Origin: Pseudopithomyces maydicus
Lineage: Eukaryota; Ascomycota; Dothideomycetes; Pleosporales; Didymosphaeriaceae
Assembly (NCBI GenBank): GCA_026873275.1
Contig: JANTUC010000010.1
Location: 1-64,000, forward strand
Length of the DNA: 64,000 nucleotides
Direction of reading: 5' to 3'
This document shows, one piece after another, positions 25,618 to 37,671 of this stretch. Position 1 is the first letter of the stretch, and every line of letters begins with the position of its first letter. The translations under genes and the position numbers were made by a program. The notes under the pieces are model-generated. The model was not told the origin of the DNA. It made no database searches and saw nothing but the letters and a program-made list of their open reading frames with translations.

Positions 25618-26280
25618 CCAGAACACCCGATTTGAATCATGCATATATATAACATGATGGAGCTATTTATGAACATGCCTCTATATCACTGTAGCGAATG
25701 AATTTTCTTCTTCGAATTCCAGTAGCATCCACATATCATACATCATCGCGATCATGCCGAGTGAAGTAACCAGCTCCAGCACCCTACGACTCAATAATTC
25801 ATGTAACTACGTTGATATGTTCGAACAGAGTCATTTCATAGTATCAAAATATTGTTTGAAAGATGCTTTTCATCCATTCTATGTAACTTGCCCAATTAAT
25901 AAAGCAAGTCCGACGTTTTTTGAAGCTTTCAGGTACGCTGTGTGGGAGACATAGAAGACTATCGTAACTGAGTGGGAGAACCGGATGAGTGGTGGAACAT
26001 ATTTTTCAATTTCGCTTAGGAACACGTTTACATATCCAGATTCACGTAGCCTGTTTCATAGCTAGGCAAACTCAGAATAGTAGGAAACATAGATGCATAA
26101 CAAGACCCTATCACAGCATCTTTCCCTCCTGAACAATAACTAGATGCCAAATTTACTGCTTTGTTTTGTCATAGCTAAGAAGCAAGGTCTCTGTATAGAC
26201 GAGAGATGTCTGAAGAAAGCCCACGTCAGAATTTGAAGATACTGTCGATAGGGCCATTACCTTCTGCGACTCAAGTTGTC
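25618..26280. other. Intergenic, no gene seen
   Basis: This is the 3' space between the convergent rhodopsin-type gene and the small secreted protein gene. No supported coding frame, repeat or RNA gene was found. Confidence 0.5.
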
Positions 26281-26560
26281 TTACCAAGTATCGGCAGACA
26301 TTCCCGGGGCTGGTTCTCCGTTCGGTCCAAGAGCAGACTGGCAGAGAGTTTGAGCAGTGTGCTCATCGGTGGCTTGACCGGTTTCAATCATGTACTCTAC
26401 GCAACCACCTCTTTTGAGAAGGTCTCCAATGCTGTATACTAGATCGATATCAGCAATCGATTGAAACATATTCCACTTGCAATTCCACACCTGCAGTCGG
26501 AGCAGCGATGGCTTGAACAACGAGCCCAACCATAGCGATAGCAGAACAGAAAGCCTTCAT
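26281..26560 (-). CDS. Small secreted protein, 75 residues, effector- or peptide-precursor-like
   Basis: The first exon (26,560-26,491) encodes MKAFCSAIAMVGLVVQAIAA, a good signal peptide with an AA/PT cleavage site. A 52-bp intron (26,490-26,439, GTGTGG..TAG, branch GCTGAT 12 bases before the end) leads to exon 2 (26,438-26,281). Coding length 228 divides by three. The mature part has two cysteines (GGCVEY and TLCQ), a Lys-Arg pair at residues 32-33 that Kex2 could cut, and a Pro/Gly-rich end. A GTAAGA donor overlaps the stop, so the last few residues could differ. It sits between two seven-helix receptors and about 3 kb from a UstYa gene. I recognise no family. It could be an effector candidate or a processed peptide. 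Confidence 0.6.
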
Positions 26561-27826
26561 TGCTTGGAAAAGTTGATGTAAAACTGAAGCGTTTTCAAAC
26601 TAGATGTACCTAGTGATATGGCTCAAGGAAGAGTTAAGAAGCGACGTCTTTGGAGGTCGTGAGCATCTGTCTTAAATAGTTTCACAGTATATCTTTTCCC
26701 TGTACCTTCTCATCCCTATATCACACTGTTTCCCGAAATGGCAATTTACTCTGTCTGACCGAGTGATTTATGCCTCTTTCCTGCCGGGTAGGAATGCATG
26801 AACCTGATGCATGCATCCGCATCACTCCTATACATGCTTTCTTTGGTGATATTGCTGATACAGACCCAATCCAATCAATACAGATCACCTACTGCAGTCA
26901 TGCATATCTGTCTTTTCACAGGCTATTATGAAACTCAATAGAACTCAATATAGCACCCTAAAACGACGATTGTCTCTAATTGCATACCTCGAATAAAGAT
27001 CGAGCTCCTTCGTTGCATACTCATTATGGAGTGCTGTAGTTATGTAGGCTTTATTCGACCGATTCACCTTCGTCTATCAAACTTGAGAGTTTTTTATTCA
27101 CAGAGTGAGCAGAAGCAAATCCAATTGGACCAAAGCGCTTGTCTCTACAAGCCTGGTCCGTGTCGTTTTGATAGGATCTTCAGCTATGCGTCTTTTCGCC
27201 CCTACGTTACATGCACTAGGGATAAATGACAATGGGGCCGTTGCCTGAATGTTGTGCAACCTATTTGCGCAGCCGACAAGAAAGTCTTGGGTTCCAGAAC
27301 GGGAACGGTGCCCGACAATGGCTCCCGCAATTTACGCAGCTGATCATACATGATTCTGAGTGATACTATTGAAACTATACCCATCTTCATGCATCAGTAA
27401 CTCAGGTCTAGGGGCTAAATTCCCGTGCACTCTCAACATATTCATTTGTATGCTTTGCAAATTATGACCCACCCCCGAGATTTCTGCATGCCAACTTGTG
27501 CAGCCACTGCTTCATGACGGGACCCTAGGCACTCAACCCAATCTTAATAAAACACCTTGCAGCATTCATACGGCAGGCTTGATAAGCATGCATCTGGGAA
27601 GAATATGTTCATGCAGCTAAGAATTTGATCAGGCTCAAGAAAATCACGTGAGCGCTGACCGACTGAACACCTTCATTCCACTTTCTTCTTTTGTGATGAA
27701 TAAGGGTTGGTTATATGTCAAATTGCTCACAAATTGGACTAAACTATATTAAAGACTGATAATACATATTGTAGTAGCAATAGATACATGGTCAGCTACC
27801 CAACCTCTGTTCTCACGACCCGTTAA
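26561..27826. other. Intergenic, no gene seen
   Basis: It includes the promoter of the small secreted protein gene and several TGCATG-type motifs clustered at about 26,795-26,835. No further frame with a start and splice-consistent structure was found. Confidence 0.45.
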
Positions 27827-29150
27827 TCACACGAGCGACTTTTGTGAGCCTTGAGATTTTCCATCGAAAGGTCGGTCCGTGGAGTTGTATTCATTCAAAT
27901 CGAAGTGCGAAGAATTGACTGATTTGTTGGTGAATAACGTACGGAGACTGCTGAAAAATGACTCCGTCGGAAGATTATTGAAGAGCGGTTTCAACGTTGG
28001 GAGACAAGCTGCAACAATACATAATGACATTTCAATCAAACTCCAATACAGCTGTGTGGTAATAATCCCTGGAGCCAGCAGTCAGCAATTATTTCCCCAC
28101 AGGCTCTGGGAGCTTATACTTATGCCGTCCGGGTTCTTAAATGAGCTTGTCAGTAGTCGTATGTAGAAAGCCAGACGAACTACACCGGCTGCAATAGCAC
28201 TGAAACACTATCAGGCAACGTATGACAATGGAGAAGAATTCCCCACTTACAGAGCTCCCATGAGGAAAACAGCGCAGAGTGCCAGCTTTTTCTGAGGCGG
28301 TAATCGAAGCTTCCACACCTGGATATATCAATATCAATACGATTGATATGGCTCCATGGCCACAATACTCACAGGGTACAGTGGTAAGGACAGAATCCAA
28401 ACATCCGTTATGACATCCATGTAGGAGAAGACCAACTGAATTTTAGTATCGTCCAAACAGTACGTGAGGAGTGCTAGTAAGGTGTCCCACTGCGCCCAGA
28501 AATGTCCTTTGCATTCAAATAAAATGACAAAGAAGAAGGCAATCATCCAGATAAATACGAAGCCGATCGTAATTTTAGAGATGATGTCAAATGCTTTTCC
28601 TTTGTTGGCTGGGTTACAAAAGATTCGTCGATAGAAGAAAACAACGGACATCTTGGTTAACCCAAATGAAAAGCATTGGAGTAGCATATCGACCCAGTCA
28701 ACCTACACAAGTCAGTCAATGATGTCTTAACAACGTGAGAGAGTAATGTACCTTCTCTGTGATGATGAGAGCATCGTTCTTGGCAGTGAGGAATCCCATA
28801 GGACCGTCACCGGTGGGTGTTGGCTGAGCAAGTCCCTTCAAGGCAGCACCTAATTTAGAAGACTCAGCTCGGCCTCCTTTTACAATAGAAAGTGAGATCT
28901 GAGGCTTACCAACGACCAAAGAAATCCCGCAAGTTACTGTGAAAACCTTGAACCGTTAATCAGCTATTGGCGGCAGATGTTTTCTAAGGTTGATACAAAC
29001 CAGAGCAGCCAATATGAGCCAATCATCGATGCCATATCCGGATGCTTGACGACTGCGCACTACGAAGCGCGAAGCAACAGCAGTAGCCGCAAGCGTGGGA
29101 AGAATGACGCTAACAGCTATTACGGCGGCAGGAGTTATGTAATACCCCAT
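27827..29150 (-). CDS. Seven-helix fungal rhodopsin-type membrane protein, seven exons
   Basis: Exons are 29,150-29,001, 28,946-28,910, 28,849-28,752, 28,702-28,373, 28,318-28,251, 28,199-28,120 and 28,068-27,827. The six introns are 49-60 bp and most have CTGAT or CTGAC branch sites. The sum, 1,005 bases, divides by three (334 residues), which supports the model. The protein opens with a hydrophobic helix and then GYGIDDWLILAAL, the family hallmark. Later come GLTKMSVVFFYRR and VWKLRLPPQKKLALC, the conserved loop before the sixth helix, and AACLPTLKPLF at the end of the seventh. The tail is short and Ser/Asn-rich. It probably senses or transports a small molecule at the plasma membrane; the ligand is unknown. 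It is divergent to the UstYa gene. Confidence 0.8.
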
Positions 29151-29596
29151 TTTGGCATATACAGTTGAATCAACGAAAGTTGCTTGCTGAAAATATAGAC
29201 TGAAAGGTTTGATAGGAGCCAGCGGTGAGTATGAGGAGTGAGACGGCCTCATATGAGCGAGCCTCTTGGATCAAGCTTCTACGGGGCGCCCACGGGAAAA
29301 CCAAATCAAGTAGGAGCAGTCCGGTGCCAATCGGAAATTGAGAGACAAGGCAAAAGCTTACCGGGGTGGAGATGGTTGATCCCATTATCTGGAACCACTT
29401 AATATAGAGGATCCTTGCCTCTCGACATGCATTGATGCACGCCTCATCCTATGATGACATAAACTGCTGATTGGACTATGCATGAGCAGCTTAGAAACCT
29501 CCCGCAAGCGTTTTGCGCCCTAGTTCTTTTATTGCTTTATACTGCTGTCTCGATGGTGTTCAGTGATTACGACTATAAGATTGAAGACTTGACATC
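29151..29596. promoter_or_regulatory. Divergent intergenic region, rhodopsin-type gene / UstYa gene
   Basis: These 446 bp separate two start codons that point away from each other, so they must hold both promoters. I see no clear TATA box or palindromic site, and no CGG-N6-CCG site like those further right. Confidence 0.5.
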
Positions 29597-30464
29597 ATGA
29601 CAACTTCCGCCTACGAGTATGCGCGCATTCAAGATGATGAAGACGGTGGAAATAATATCATACGAGAACAAAAGTTTTCCGGCAGACGATGGCTGCGTCA
29701 GAACATAGGTTTTATTGTTTCTATCATGGTCATCTTGTTATGGACAATTACAAGTCTTGTCAAAATCAAAGACAATGAAGTGAACCTCATTGCTACAGGC
29801 AAGCGTCCTTCCATGAACTTCCCTGGGGTAAACACTTACACGAGCTTAGATGATTCACGGCAGTCAGTCTGGTTGAGATACGGCTGGTGGTCCAAATACA
29901 GCACCGATGACCATCTCAATATAACAGCGGTAAAAGAAGTCGACCACGCTTGGGACGCCATTAATCCAGGTCACGGTGTCGTTGCAATAGACCACCAACT
30001 GGCGGCTGATCAAGGTCTTCCGCTAAGCATGAGCCTTCCGGATGACCACTCAAAAGGGGTTTATATCATAGATGCGTACCACCAGATCCACTGTCTGGTA
30101 GGCAATGCTTCCCACTGCTGGAGGTTCAAAATTAACCAGCAGGTAGACAATCATCCGCAAGACTCTATATCAATTACAGAGAGATGAGCCAGTTACATGG
30201 CCAGCTGCACATACGGTCCATTGCTTTGATGCATTGCGCCAGTATATCATGTGTACTGGAGGAGATACTCTGCTATACACCAAAGGCCGCAACACAACTG
30301 GCGATGGACAATTCCGTCAATGCAAAAACTGGGGATTGCTCCGCAACTGGGCTACTGCGCACACAGCCTGCTATCGGGACAGCGAAAAGACTATACCACT
30401 GGAAGACCATTTCGGATATTGCGATAATGGAGATGACGGTCTTTCATGGGCTCTCGGCGAGTAG
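29597..30464 (+). CDS. UstYa-family (DUF3328) oxidase
   Basis: Exons are 29,597-30,097 and 30,147-30,464, joined over a 49-bp intron (GTAGGC..GTAG), giving 272 residues. One transmembrane helix lies near residues 36-55. The two HxxHC motifs that define the family are present: HQIHC at 162-166, ending exon 1, and HTVHC at 189-193 in exon 2. UstYa proteins carry out oxidative steps, notably cyclisation in fungal ribosomal peptides (ustiloxin, cyclochlorotine) and chlorination or hydroxylation in some other clusters. Here it heads a run of two P450s and a flavin monooxygenase, which suggests a biosynthetic role. No repeat-type precursor peptide was found next to it. Confidence 0.85.
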
Positions 30465-31893
30465 GGGGTTTGAGGAAACATGTATCTCTCTAACTATGAT
30501 CTTCGAAACTGAGCGTAGTGTTGAAAATTGGGAGTTCCTGAAGCACGAGTGCTCGAAGCACAATCGCTCGAATCGCCCCAATGGGCCCAATCTCTAGCCG
30601 CTCGTTTTCCAGAAACCAAGATAATGCCAGCTTGCTTTTAGTGCCTCAACTCAGCCCACATAGCGCCCAAAAAATCGCGTACTGAAGTAAATACTGGAAT
30701 CTGTTGTGTGTATCGTGAATCGCGACATTTAGCGCTTACGTGTGGTACGACAATATCGAACGGAAAACTATGTGCCCGATTTTTTCTATCGACAGGCGAC
30801 GATCGCACCGTAGACAGACATTGCAAGCCATGCGCGGCGTCGATGACTCTGCACCGAGCCGTGAATTAAGCCAAAGATGGGGTCCGTTCAAAATCGCAGG
30901 TATCTGTATGGAGGGTCGTTTATTTCGAACCCTGGCCGCGTATGCATGCTAGCGGCACTTTCATGGGGTCCAACTTTGAACGCCACCGTGTGATACGAAG
31001 CAGGGATGTGCGTACTTATTGACCGTTGGTGAGATTAGGATATTGAGAAGTTGAGGCCGCCCATAGACGTTGTGAAACCCCGAGCTTGTGCTTGGTCAGA
31101 TACCAGGCAGCCAACCACGTAGCGGAGCGAATCCAGATGCTACCGATGCTGCTTGCACGCGTTAGCCTATGATGCAGCTTTGATCAATGTATGCCTCTCG
31201 GTATATGAGCCAAGCGTTTGTGCCTCGCGGTCTTTAACGGACAATATTAAAAAAGGCAAACGGCAATGTCTTTTGTGTTCCCCGAAATGCAGATCTTGTA
31301 GCTTTGGGATGGGGTGGCTTAGCAGCTAGGAACAGGCTTCGCACTTCTATACAATGCAATACTGGCATCCATGCCCATCTTATGAGGTGGGGTTTGTGCA
31401 GCGTTACAGTCATGAGCGGATACTAGCAATCAATAAGTCAAGTGGTAATATTGTTTGTGCTCCCCGAAATGCACATGTTGTAGTAGCCGAGGGACTGGAA
31501 ACCGCCCCCGCACCTTTGTCTAATCCAATGGTCACATGCTTGGGGGACTATTGAGGGTTGCTGCCCACAGTGTCGGGTACAGCGGGGAAAATACGAGAAT
31601 GACTGTGCCTTAATGCAGAAATTAACCCATACCAGCTAATGCCCACACGCCTGCGCCTTCTCTTCGATTATGATGGCCGTTACCCGTCTTTTGCCCACGC
31701 GTTCGGAACTTTAAAGATATTTATCTCCACAAGATTTGGAAGTGGCCAAGCGGGATAAGCTTTTTACTATATACTTTGATTTGAGCTTGCGCTGGCGAGA
31801 CTTCCCTCATTGTGCGTCATCTTCACCTCGGTCGCTTGTCTCCAACAAATCCGCATATCATAAGCTTGAGTGTCACGTTGTGCTTTAACAGCA
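30465..31893. other. Intergenic with an imperfect 30-bp direct repeat
   Basis: No gene is supported. A segment reading TTTGTG(T/C)TCCCCGAAATG is found at 31,272-31,301 and again at 31,454-31,483, with 27 of 30 bases identical and 182 bp apart. It lies 400-600 bp upstream of the first P450. Either an old local duplication or paired regulatory sites. Confidence 0.45.
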
Positions 31894-33610
31894 ATGCAAA
31901 GCTTCGATTTGCAGAGTTTACTTAGTTTTTCGCTATCCAGTGTATTCATATGGCTACTGTCACGGTCCTTGTATAGGCTTTATTTGAGTCCCCTTGCGCG
32001 CGTACCAGGACCAAAACTGGCAGCGATAACGACTTTATACGCGGCATTTTACGATATTTTTCATCCAGCACAATATGTCTTTAAGATTAAGAGCTTACAT
32101 GAGCAATACGGTAGGTGAGCACTGATTGAAGACATATTCATCAGTAACCCATAAATAGGTCCAATCATTCGCGTCTCGCCGCATGAGGTCCATGTCAACG
32201 ATGTCGAATTTTTGGATCCGATCTACAACCCGCCTACAAGGAAACGTAACAAATATTTACCGAATCTCAAAGGATTGCCGTTGGATCATTCAATGGGCGC
32301 CGCGAAGAATTGGGAAATCCATCGCATGAGACGTGAGGCTGTGAATCCGTTCTTCAGTCATACAAAAGTTGTGAGTATGGAGAAGACATTGCGCGCTAAA
32401 GTCCAGGAGTTCTGCCGCACCATAGATGGCTTTGTAGGATCTGATAAGACTCTAAATCTTTCAGACCTATATTTTGCTTTAGCTCTCGAGTGAGTTGTCA
32501 CGTTATCCTAGGGTCATGCATTTAGTAACCTACCACCAGTATTGTTCGAAACTATAGTTTTGGCGAAGACCAAGACATACTAGCAGATCTAGATGAAGCT
32601 AATCGACTACGTAACAATCTGAGCAGCCTTCTTCGCACCACGAAATTCAATCTGTATTTTGGCTGGCTGCTGGGGGTCTTCAGCTTGCTTCCGAAGAAGA
32701 TGAGCGATTCCTTGATTCCTCCCGGAGTAATAGACCTAATCAATTTCCGAAAGGTGAGATCTTGTGCTTCCTTCTATTCAATGACTAATCACGACAAATG
32801 TGTGTAGAACATCAGACAGAACCTCGAAGCAGTCTTTGCAGACAAAGAGAACAAACTAAGAGGGCAGTTCGACTCAGTGTTCTACGATTTGAAAGACAAT
32901 CCTGATCTTCCTGGTGACGAGAGAACCATAGATAGGCTGGAAGACGAAGGCTCACTTTTGATCATGGCTGGTATGGGTTTGCCCTATACGTTGTATTAAG
33001 CTCCAGTACTAAACATCGGATCTTAGGTACCGAGTCGACGGCAAAGTCCATGCACCTCGCACACTTCTACCTCCTCGCGAATCCACACGTCATGCGCGAA
33101 CTTCGTAATGAGCTCAACAAAGCCGGTTACCCAGAGGCACTGAAAGACCTAGAGCAACTACCATATCTCTCCGCTGTCATTCACGAAGCAAATCGACTAT
33201 CCTTCGGCTTGACCGGCCGCAATACAAGGGTCGCACCGGAACCCGAAGTCCTACGGTACAAGCAGCACGTCCTACCACCAGGAACAGCCATTAGTATGAC
33301 GACATTATGCGTCCATACGAACGAGGAGATTTTTCCAGACCCATGGAAGTTCAATCCAGATCGATTTCTTGGGCGAGATGGTTTGGCTAGACGCAAGTAT
33401 ATGATGTCATTGGGTCGAGGCACGTACAAGTGTATCGGAGTCAATTTGGCTAACGCTGAGATGTGCATGGCAATTGCGGCTATCGCTCGCTATGAGATGG
33501 AACTCTTTGATACGGATGAGGATGATGTCAGGTTCCAGTACGATTATCACGTAGCGTTTCCAAGACTCGATACTACGGGTGTTAAAGCCAAAGTCATGTC
33601 TAAATTGTAG
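31894..33610 (+). CDS. Cytochrome P450, trichodiene-oxygenase-like group
   Basis: Five exons: 31,894-32,110, 32,159-32,489, 32,540-32,753, 32,808-32,970 and 33,027-33,610 (502 residues; total length divides by three). An N-terminal membrane anchor lies at residues about 5-25, followed by the ARVPGPKLAA hinge. The oxygen-binding helix reads AGTESTAK (308-315), the ExxR pair is E362/R365, and the haem loop LGRGTYKCIG has Cys444. The first haem-loop position is Leu rather than the usual Phe. It resembles the CYP group containing trichodiene oxygenase and related secondary-metabolism enzymes, but no terpene synthase is nearby. Endoplasmic-reticulum-bound monooxygenase; substrate unknown. Confidence 0.85.
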
Positions 33611-34387
33611 CATTCGCTCTTCAATGCATTGTTTGGAATATTAATAAAAAGGTTTACGATAATTTTACTATACTTAGGGTGCTGAAAATATGTTTAAATT
33701 TACACCAATTTTAAAGAGGCCTTGAGGTTTATTGGAATTTTGCATAGATAATGAAAGTTTGAATATATTCAAAGGTATCAGAAAGCAGGTAGGCGGCGCG
33801 GTGGTCACTATGACGATTGGGTTTATCGTCTGCGTTTTATTTCCGCCTTGGTGATTCTTCGGATATCTGCCTTACACAGTCTACCGTGACCACTAAGACG
33901 TATCTACAGTTTCTGTAGTTGCGCGAAAACTTGAATCATGGTGCTTTTTAAGCGGCAAATTCTAATCTCACTGTTGAGACAAAACAATGCAGGATTGCGG
34001 TGTAGTTTGGAGACTTTCAGCTTGCCGCTTGCATATGATTGGTTAAATACTGCAGCACTGTGGGTTGATCATCTCACACGAACTGTGCCCCAATGCGAAC
34101 AAATTTCGACCCAATGCTAAAAGCTCCCCATGTGACTCCAAAACTGTACACGAATCTTTGATTGGTGTGTCCTATCAACTATACATCGTTGGCCACGTTT
34201 CTTGTCCTTATTGGAGGGCTTAAAACCGGTAAGAAACTAATTTTCTGCCGCCAATTCATATAGGAAAGATTTATTGCATTGAGTCGACATCGTTTTAGTA
34301 ATATCAAGCCTAAATCTTGTTAGCAGACACTGAAAGTCAACCTCTTCGTGCTGCATACGTCACCCAAGGGCGAGCGTCACGGATTTT
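33611..34387. other. Intergenic, no gene seen
   Basis: This gap of about 780 bp separates the first P450 from the monooxygenase gene on the same strand. No supported frame or notable repeat. It includes the promoter of the monooxygenase. Confidence 0.5.
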
Positions 34388-36694
34388 ATGATGGTAAGAA
34401 CTTGACATTATAGATCCCTAGTCAGTAGATTACTGATTTCCGCTCAGAGCCACGTAAAAGAAACCGTAGCAATTATCGGTGCTGGTCCGGCAGGTATTAT
34501 TACGGCGCGAAAGATCCTGCAGTGTGGTCAATTTACAACAACAATCTTCGAAAAAGGTGATACAATAGGCGGGTCATGGGTTCCTGGAGGCATAATCAAC
34601 CCAGATATGCGCACTAACCAGTCCAAATTCACTATGGGGTTTTCCGATCTATCCTGGGACTGTCTTGGACACGTATCAGTCTACCCAAAAGCTTCAGATG
34701 TTTATCGATATCTTGAGGAATATTCCAAGAGATACATTCCTGCCGATGTCGTACACATTCATACCACCGTTACACAAGTAGTGCAGACCCCGAGAGGCTC
34801 AGGTGCCGGTAGTAAAGATCTTTGGGAACTGCATCTCCATGAAGCCATACCGGGAGATACCCCCAAAGATTTCGTCGCTACCTTTGATTATCTCGTAGTC
34901 GCACCGGGCTTTTATAATGTTCCCAAAATGCCCAAATCGAAATTACTATCCGCGCCTTCCATACCGGTCTTGCACAGCACTGAATATCGCCATCTTGGTA
35001 ATATTTCAAGAGGGCTAGAGCGTCTCAAGGATGCCGATCAGAGTATTTTGGTAGTAGGAGGCTCACATTCCGGTGGAGAGATAGCTGCATTAATAGCAAT
35101 GCAGCTTTCAAACGCGCAGTACTCACCCGATCCCTCTATATCCACTCCAAGTAGGCGAAATAGGATCAAGGTTGTTCACGTTAGTTCCCACGAAATGTCA
35201 GCGCTTCCAGCCTTCATCAAAGACTCTACCTCTCCATCTTGCAGCTTCCAGCCAATCGACTTTACATTGTTCAATCGTTCTAGCCGGCCTCACGGTGCGT
35301 TACTTGTTACAATCTTCCCCCCAAAAGACCTGTTATTTATGTAATGAAAGTCACTAATTGCTTTGGAGGTACTAGATCCGCCGCCTACTTTTACAGTGGG
35401 CCTAGTGAAACCCGAGAAAATAACGACATCACGTAAGCTGCTTCGTACCATTCTAGATGGTTATGAAGGTAGCGTAGATTGCGGACGATTTAATACTCTT
35501 CCCCCAATTGGAATATTGGGTGATAACTACGCACAATTTATTAAAATAGGCCGCATCGCTCAGGTTCGGGGTATTCTGACGCGTCTGGAAACAGCCGAGG
35601 AAGGAGCCCAGGTGACCGCGACCATTGAGCAGGTTGGTCAAGGCGAATCAATCTATGTCAGCAACGTTTGCGCAGTCGTATTCGCAACAGGTTTTGACAC
35701 GTCTTCATCGCTCGCCTTTCTCTCTCCTCAAATCAAAGCTGATCTCGAATTTGATCCTACGTGCTCCCCAGCACCTTTCGTGCTAAACGCCAACTTTCTC
35801 TCGCAAAACACATCCGTACCGTCACTCGCGGTCGTTGGGTTTCCAGGTGCCTATTGGCCTCTCTTTGAGATGCAAGCGCGTGCTACTGTCAACAATTGGA
35901 CTTCGTCGTCTCAATCCCGATGCATATCCATGAATCCAAGTTCCCGACAGAAATCTCAACTCTACGAGTTCTTTCAAGAGCTAAGAAGTGCCGTAAAAGA
36001 GGGTCGGAAAGAAGAGATCCCACACAACCCATTTGGTGATGCTGTTGGTGCGCTTGAGCAGGCCAGTCGTGAGCTTGACCTCGACCGTTTTGACCTGGGC
36101 TTTTCGGATGTGGAGGGTTTCGTATGCTCAGCGCGGTATATCGATCCTGGTGGTGACAGAACTGAGGCTATGAAGACTTTGATGGAGATACAAACAGTGC
36201 AAAAAACGGGAAAACGAGGAGGATTTCTAGCTAGAGCTGTGATGCGAGGTCTGCTCGGGGATTGGATCGCAGCTGGCAAAGACACGGACGGAAAGACTGA
36301 GATAACACAACTATCGTTTTTCCCAAGGTACCCAACTGACCTGGCTTTTGACTGGGAATATTTGGTTCTCAAGACAGACAATAATGGAACAATACGCAAC
36401 GTATATCGGTATACGGAGACTATTGATTGTATTACGGTCTGGAGTGTGGCAGAAGATGGACTGAGTACGAGCATACAAGAAAACATGTTCCATTTTAATC
36501 ACCCTCAACAGGAGCATGGTAAAGATACGGCAGTGGCGGTGCTAGTTGCACCATCCGATACAGAGAAGGCCGTGAATGGGTCGACTGTTTTTCGGTTCCA
36601 CTTTGCTGGTTCCTCGTTGAAAACCTGGACAATGGGAATAGCAGGACAGGCTCTTATTCCTGATTTACATTTCATTCGCGTTGGCATAGTTTAA
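34388..36694 (+). CDS. Flavin-dependent monooxygenase fused to a DUF6314-like domain
   Basis: Exons: a six-base first exon (34,388-34,393, ATGATG), then 34,448-35,294 and 35,376-36,694 (723 residues, in frame). FAD site GAGPAG at residues 13-18, NADPH site VVGGSHSGGE near 204, and the ATGFDT motif near 387 mark a class B flavin monooxygenase. The stretch from about residue 574 (RGLLGDW, then FFPRYPTDLAFDWEYLV and RYTETIDCITVW) resembles DUF6314, usually a separate small protein. The very short first exon is inferred from the GTAAGA donor after ATGATG, so the start is less certain than the rest. It probably oxidises an N- or S-containing intermediate, or performs a Baeyer-Villiger step, in the same pathway as the flanking P450s. 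Confidence 0.75.
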
Positions 36695-37671
36695 CAGATT
36701 CGTAGGTTGAAAATTCGGCCTTGCGTGGTCAAATTGCGAAATATATATTGCGGATAAGAAAACTTACAATTCGGTTAATTTTGACCGGAAAGCACAGAGA
36801 TGATTGACGGTGCGAACTTGCCCGAGCGTGTGAACCTTCCAAATGCGCACTATCTAGGCGCATTCCACTCCTGCGCCTATCACTTGGTGGGCCAAGTGTA
36901 CTCCAATAATCGCTTTTACGTCCAGCCAATGAGTTAACTGTAGTATTTGAATTTTGTTTGTTTTCCTTTCCTTGTTGTTCCTGTTTTTCAATCAGGCAGA
37001 CGTCCCGAGTCAAAGGATCGTTCCAACGCATCGACCAGGGGATGCTGCAAGTCACCCAGAAGAGTACTAATCGCGACTGTGCCCAGCCTTGGTACCCACA
37101 GAATTGTAGTTGAGTAATAGTCCACTTTCTTACCTAAGAAATGCTGACGAGCCCCCTAGTGGTCTTTGAGTAATCCATCGCCATGAAACAATGTGCCTGC
37201 CAACTTGATTATCACTAGTAGCTCGCAAGCGATCCCATCTAGCGTAATATAATGATGAGAGAACTCAAGAAGGTTTGCATAGCCAGTCTCCATAAATATT
37301 ACAAGACATCGTGCATACTATGCAGAATCTGTTTCCTTCCAGAATATTGACCGTTCCGAGCAGTGCTAGGTTGTACCCTTCCATATCGAGTAGGCCGAAA
37401 CATGATTGCAATATATGAATATGCAGCAACTCCATGTGACAAGAAATTGACAGGGCTTTCGCTTACTGCGTTCACCGATGTGTTGTGTTTTTACCTAGAC
37501 CAATCGCTTAGGGTCTTGCACAGGTAAGATATCTGAAGATCACTCGAGCTACGTATATGATAGATAGAATTGAGCGCACAAATAAGTGCATTCAGACTGA
37601 GGTTTTTTGTTGTCCTTCCCCAGCCCTCCACATCTAAGCCTAGGCCAATATTTGGCCTTTCAAGAATTAGC
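36695..37671. other. Intergenic, no gene seen
   Basis: Nearly 1 kb lies between the monooxygenase and the second P450. Frames on the minus strand at 36.7-37.1 kb show no domain, start or splice support. Confidence 0.5.

Noticed and set aside
29597..33610. Search for a ustiloxin-type precursor with repeated cores and KR sites
   Set aside because: No repeated KR-flanked peptide was found. Only the single-KR secreted protein at 26.3 kb is nearby.
36729..37055. Minus-strand 108-codon frame between the monooxygenase and the second P450
   Set aside because: No recognisable domain, signal peptide or promoter. Likely chance.
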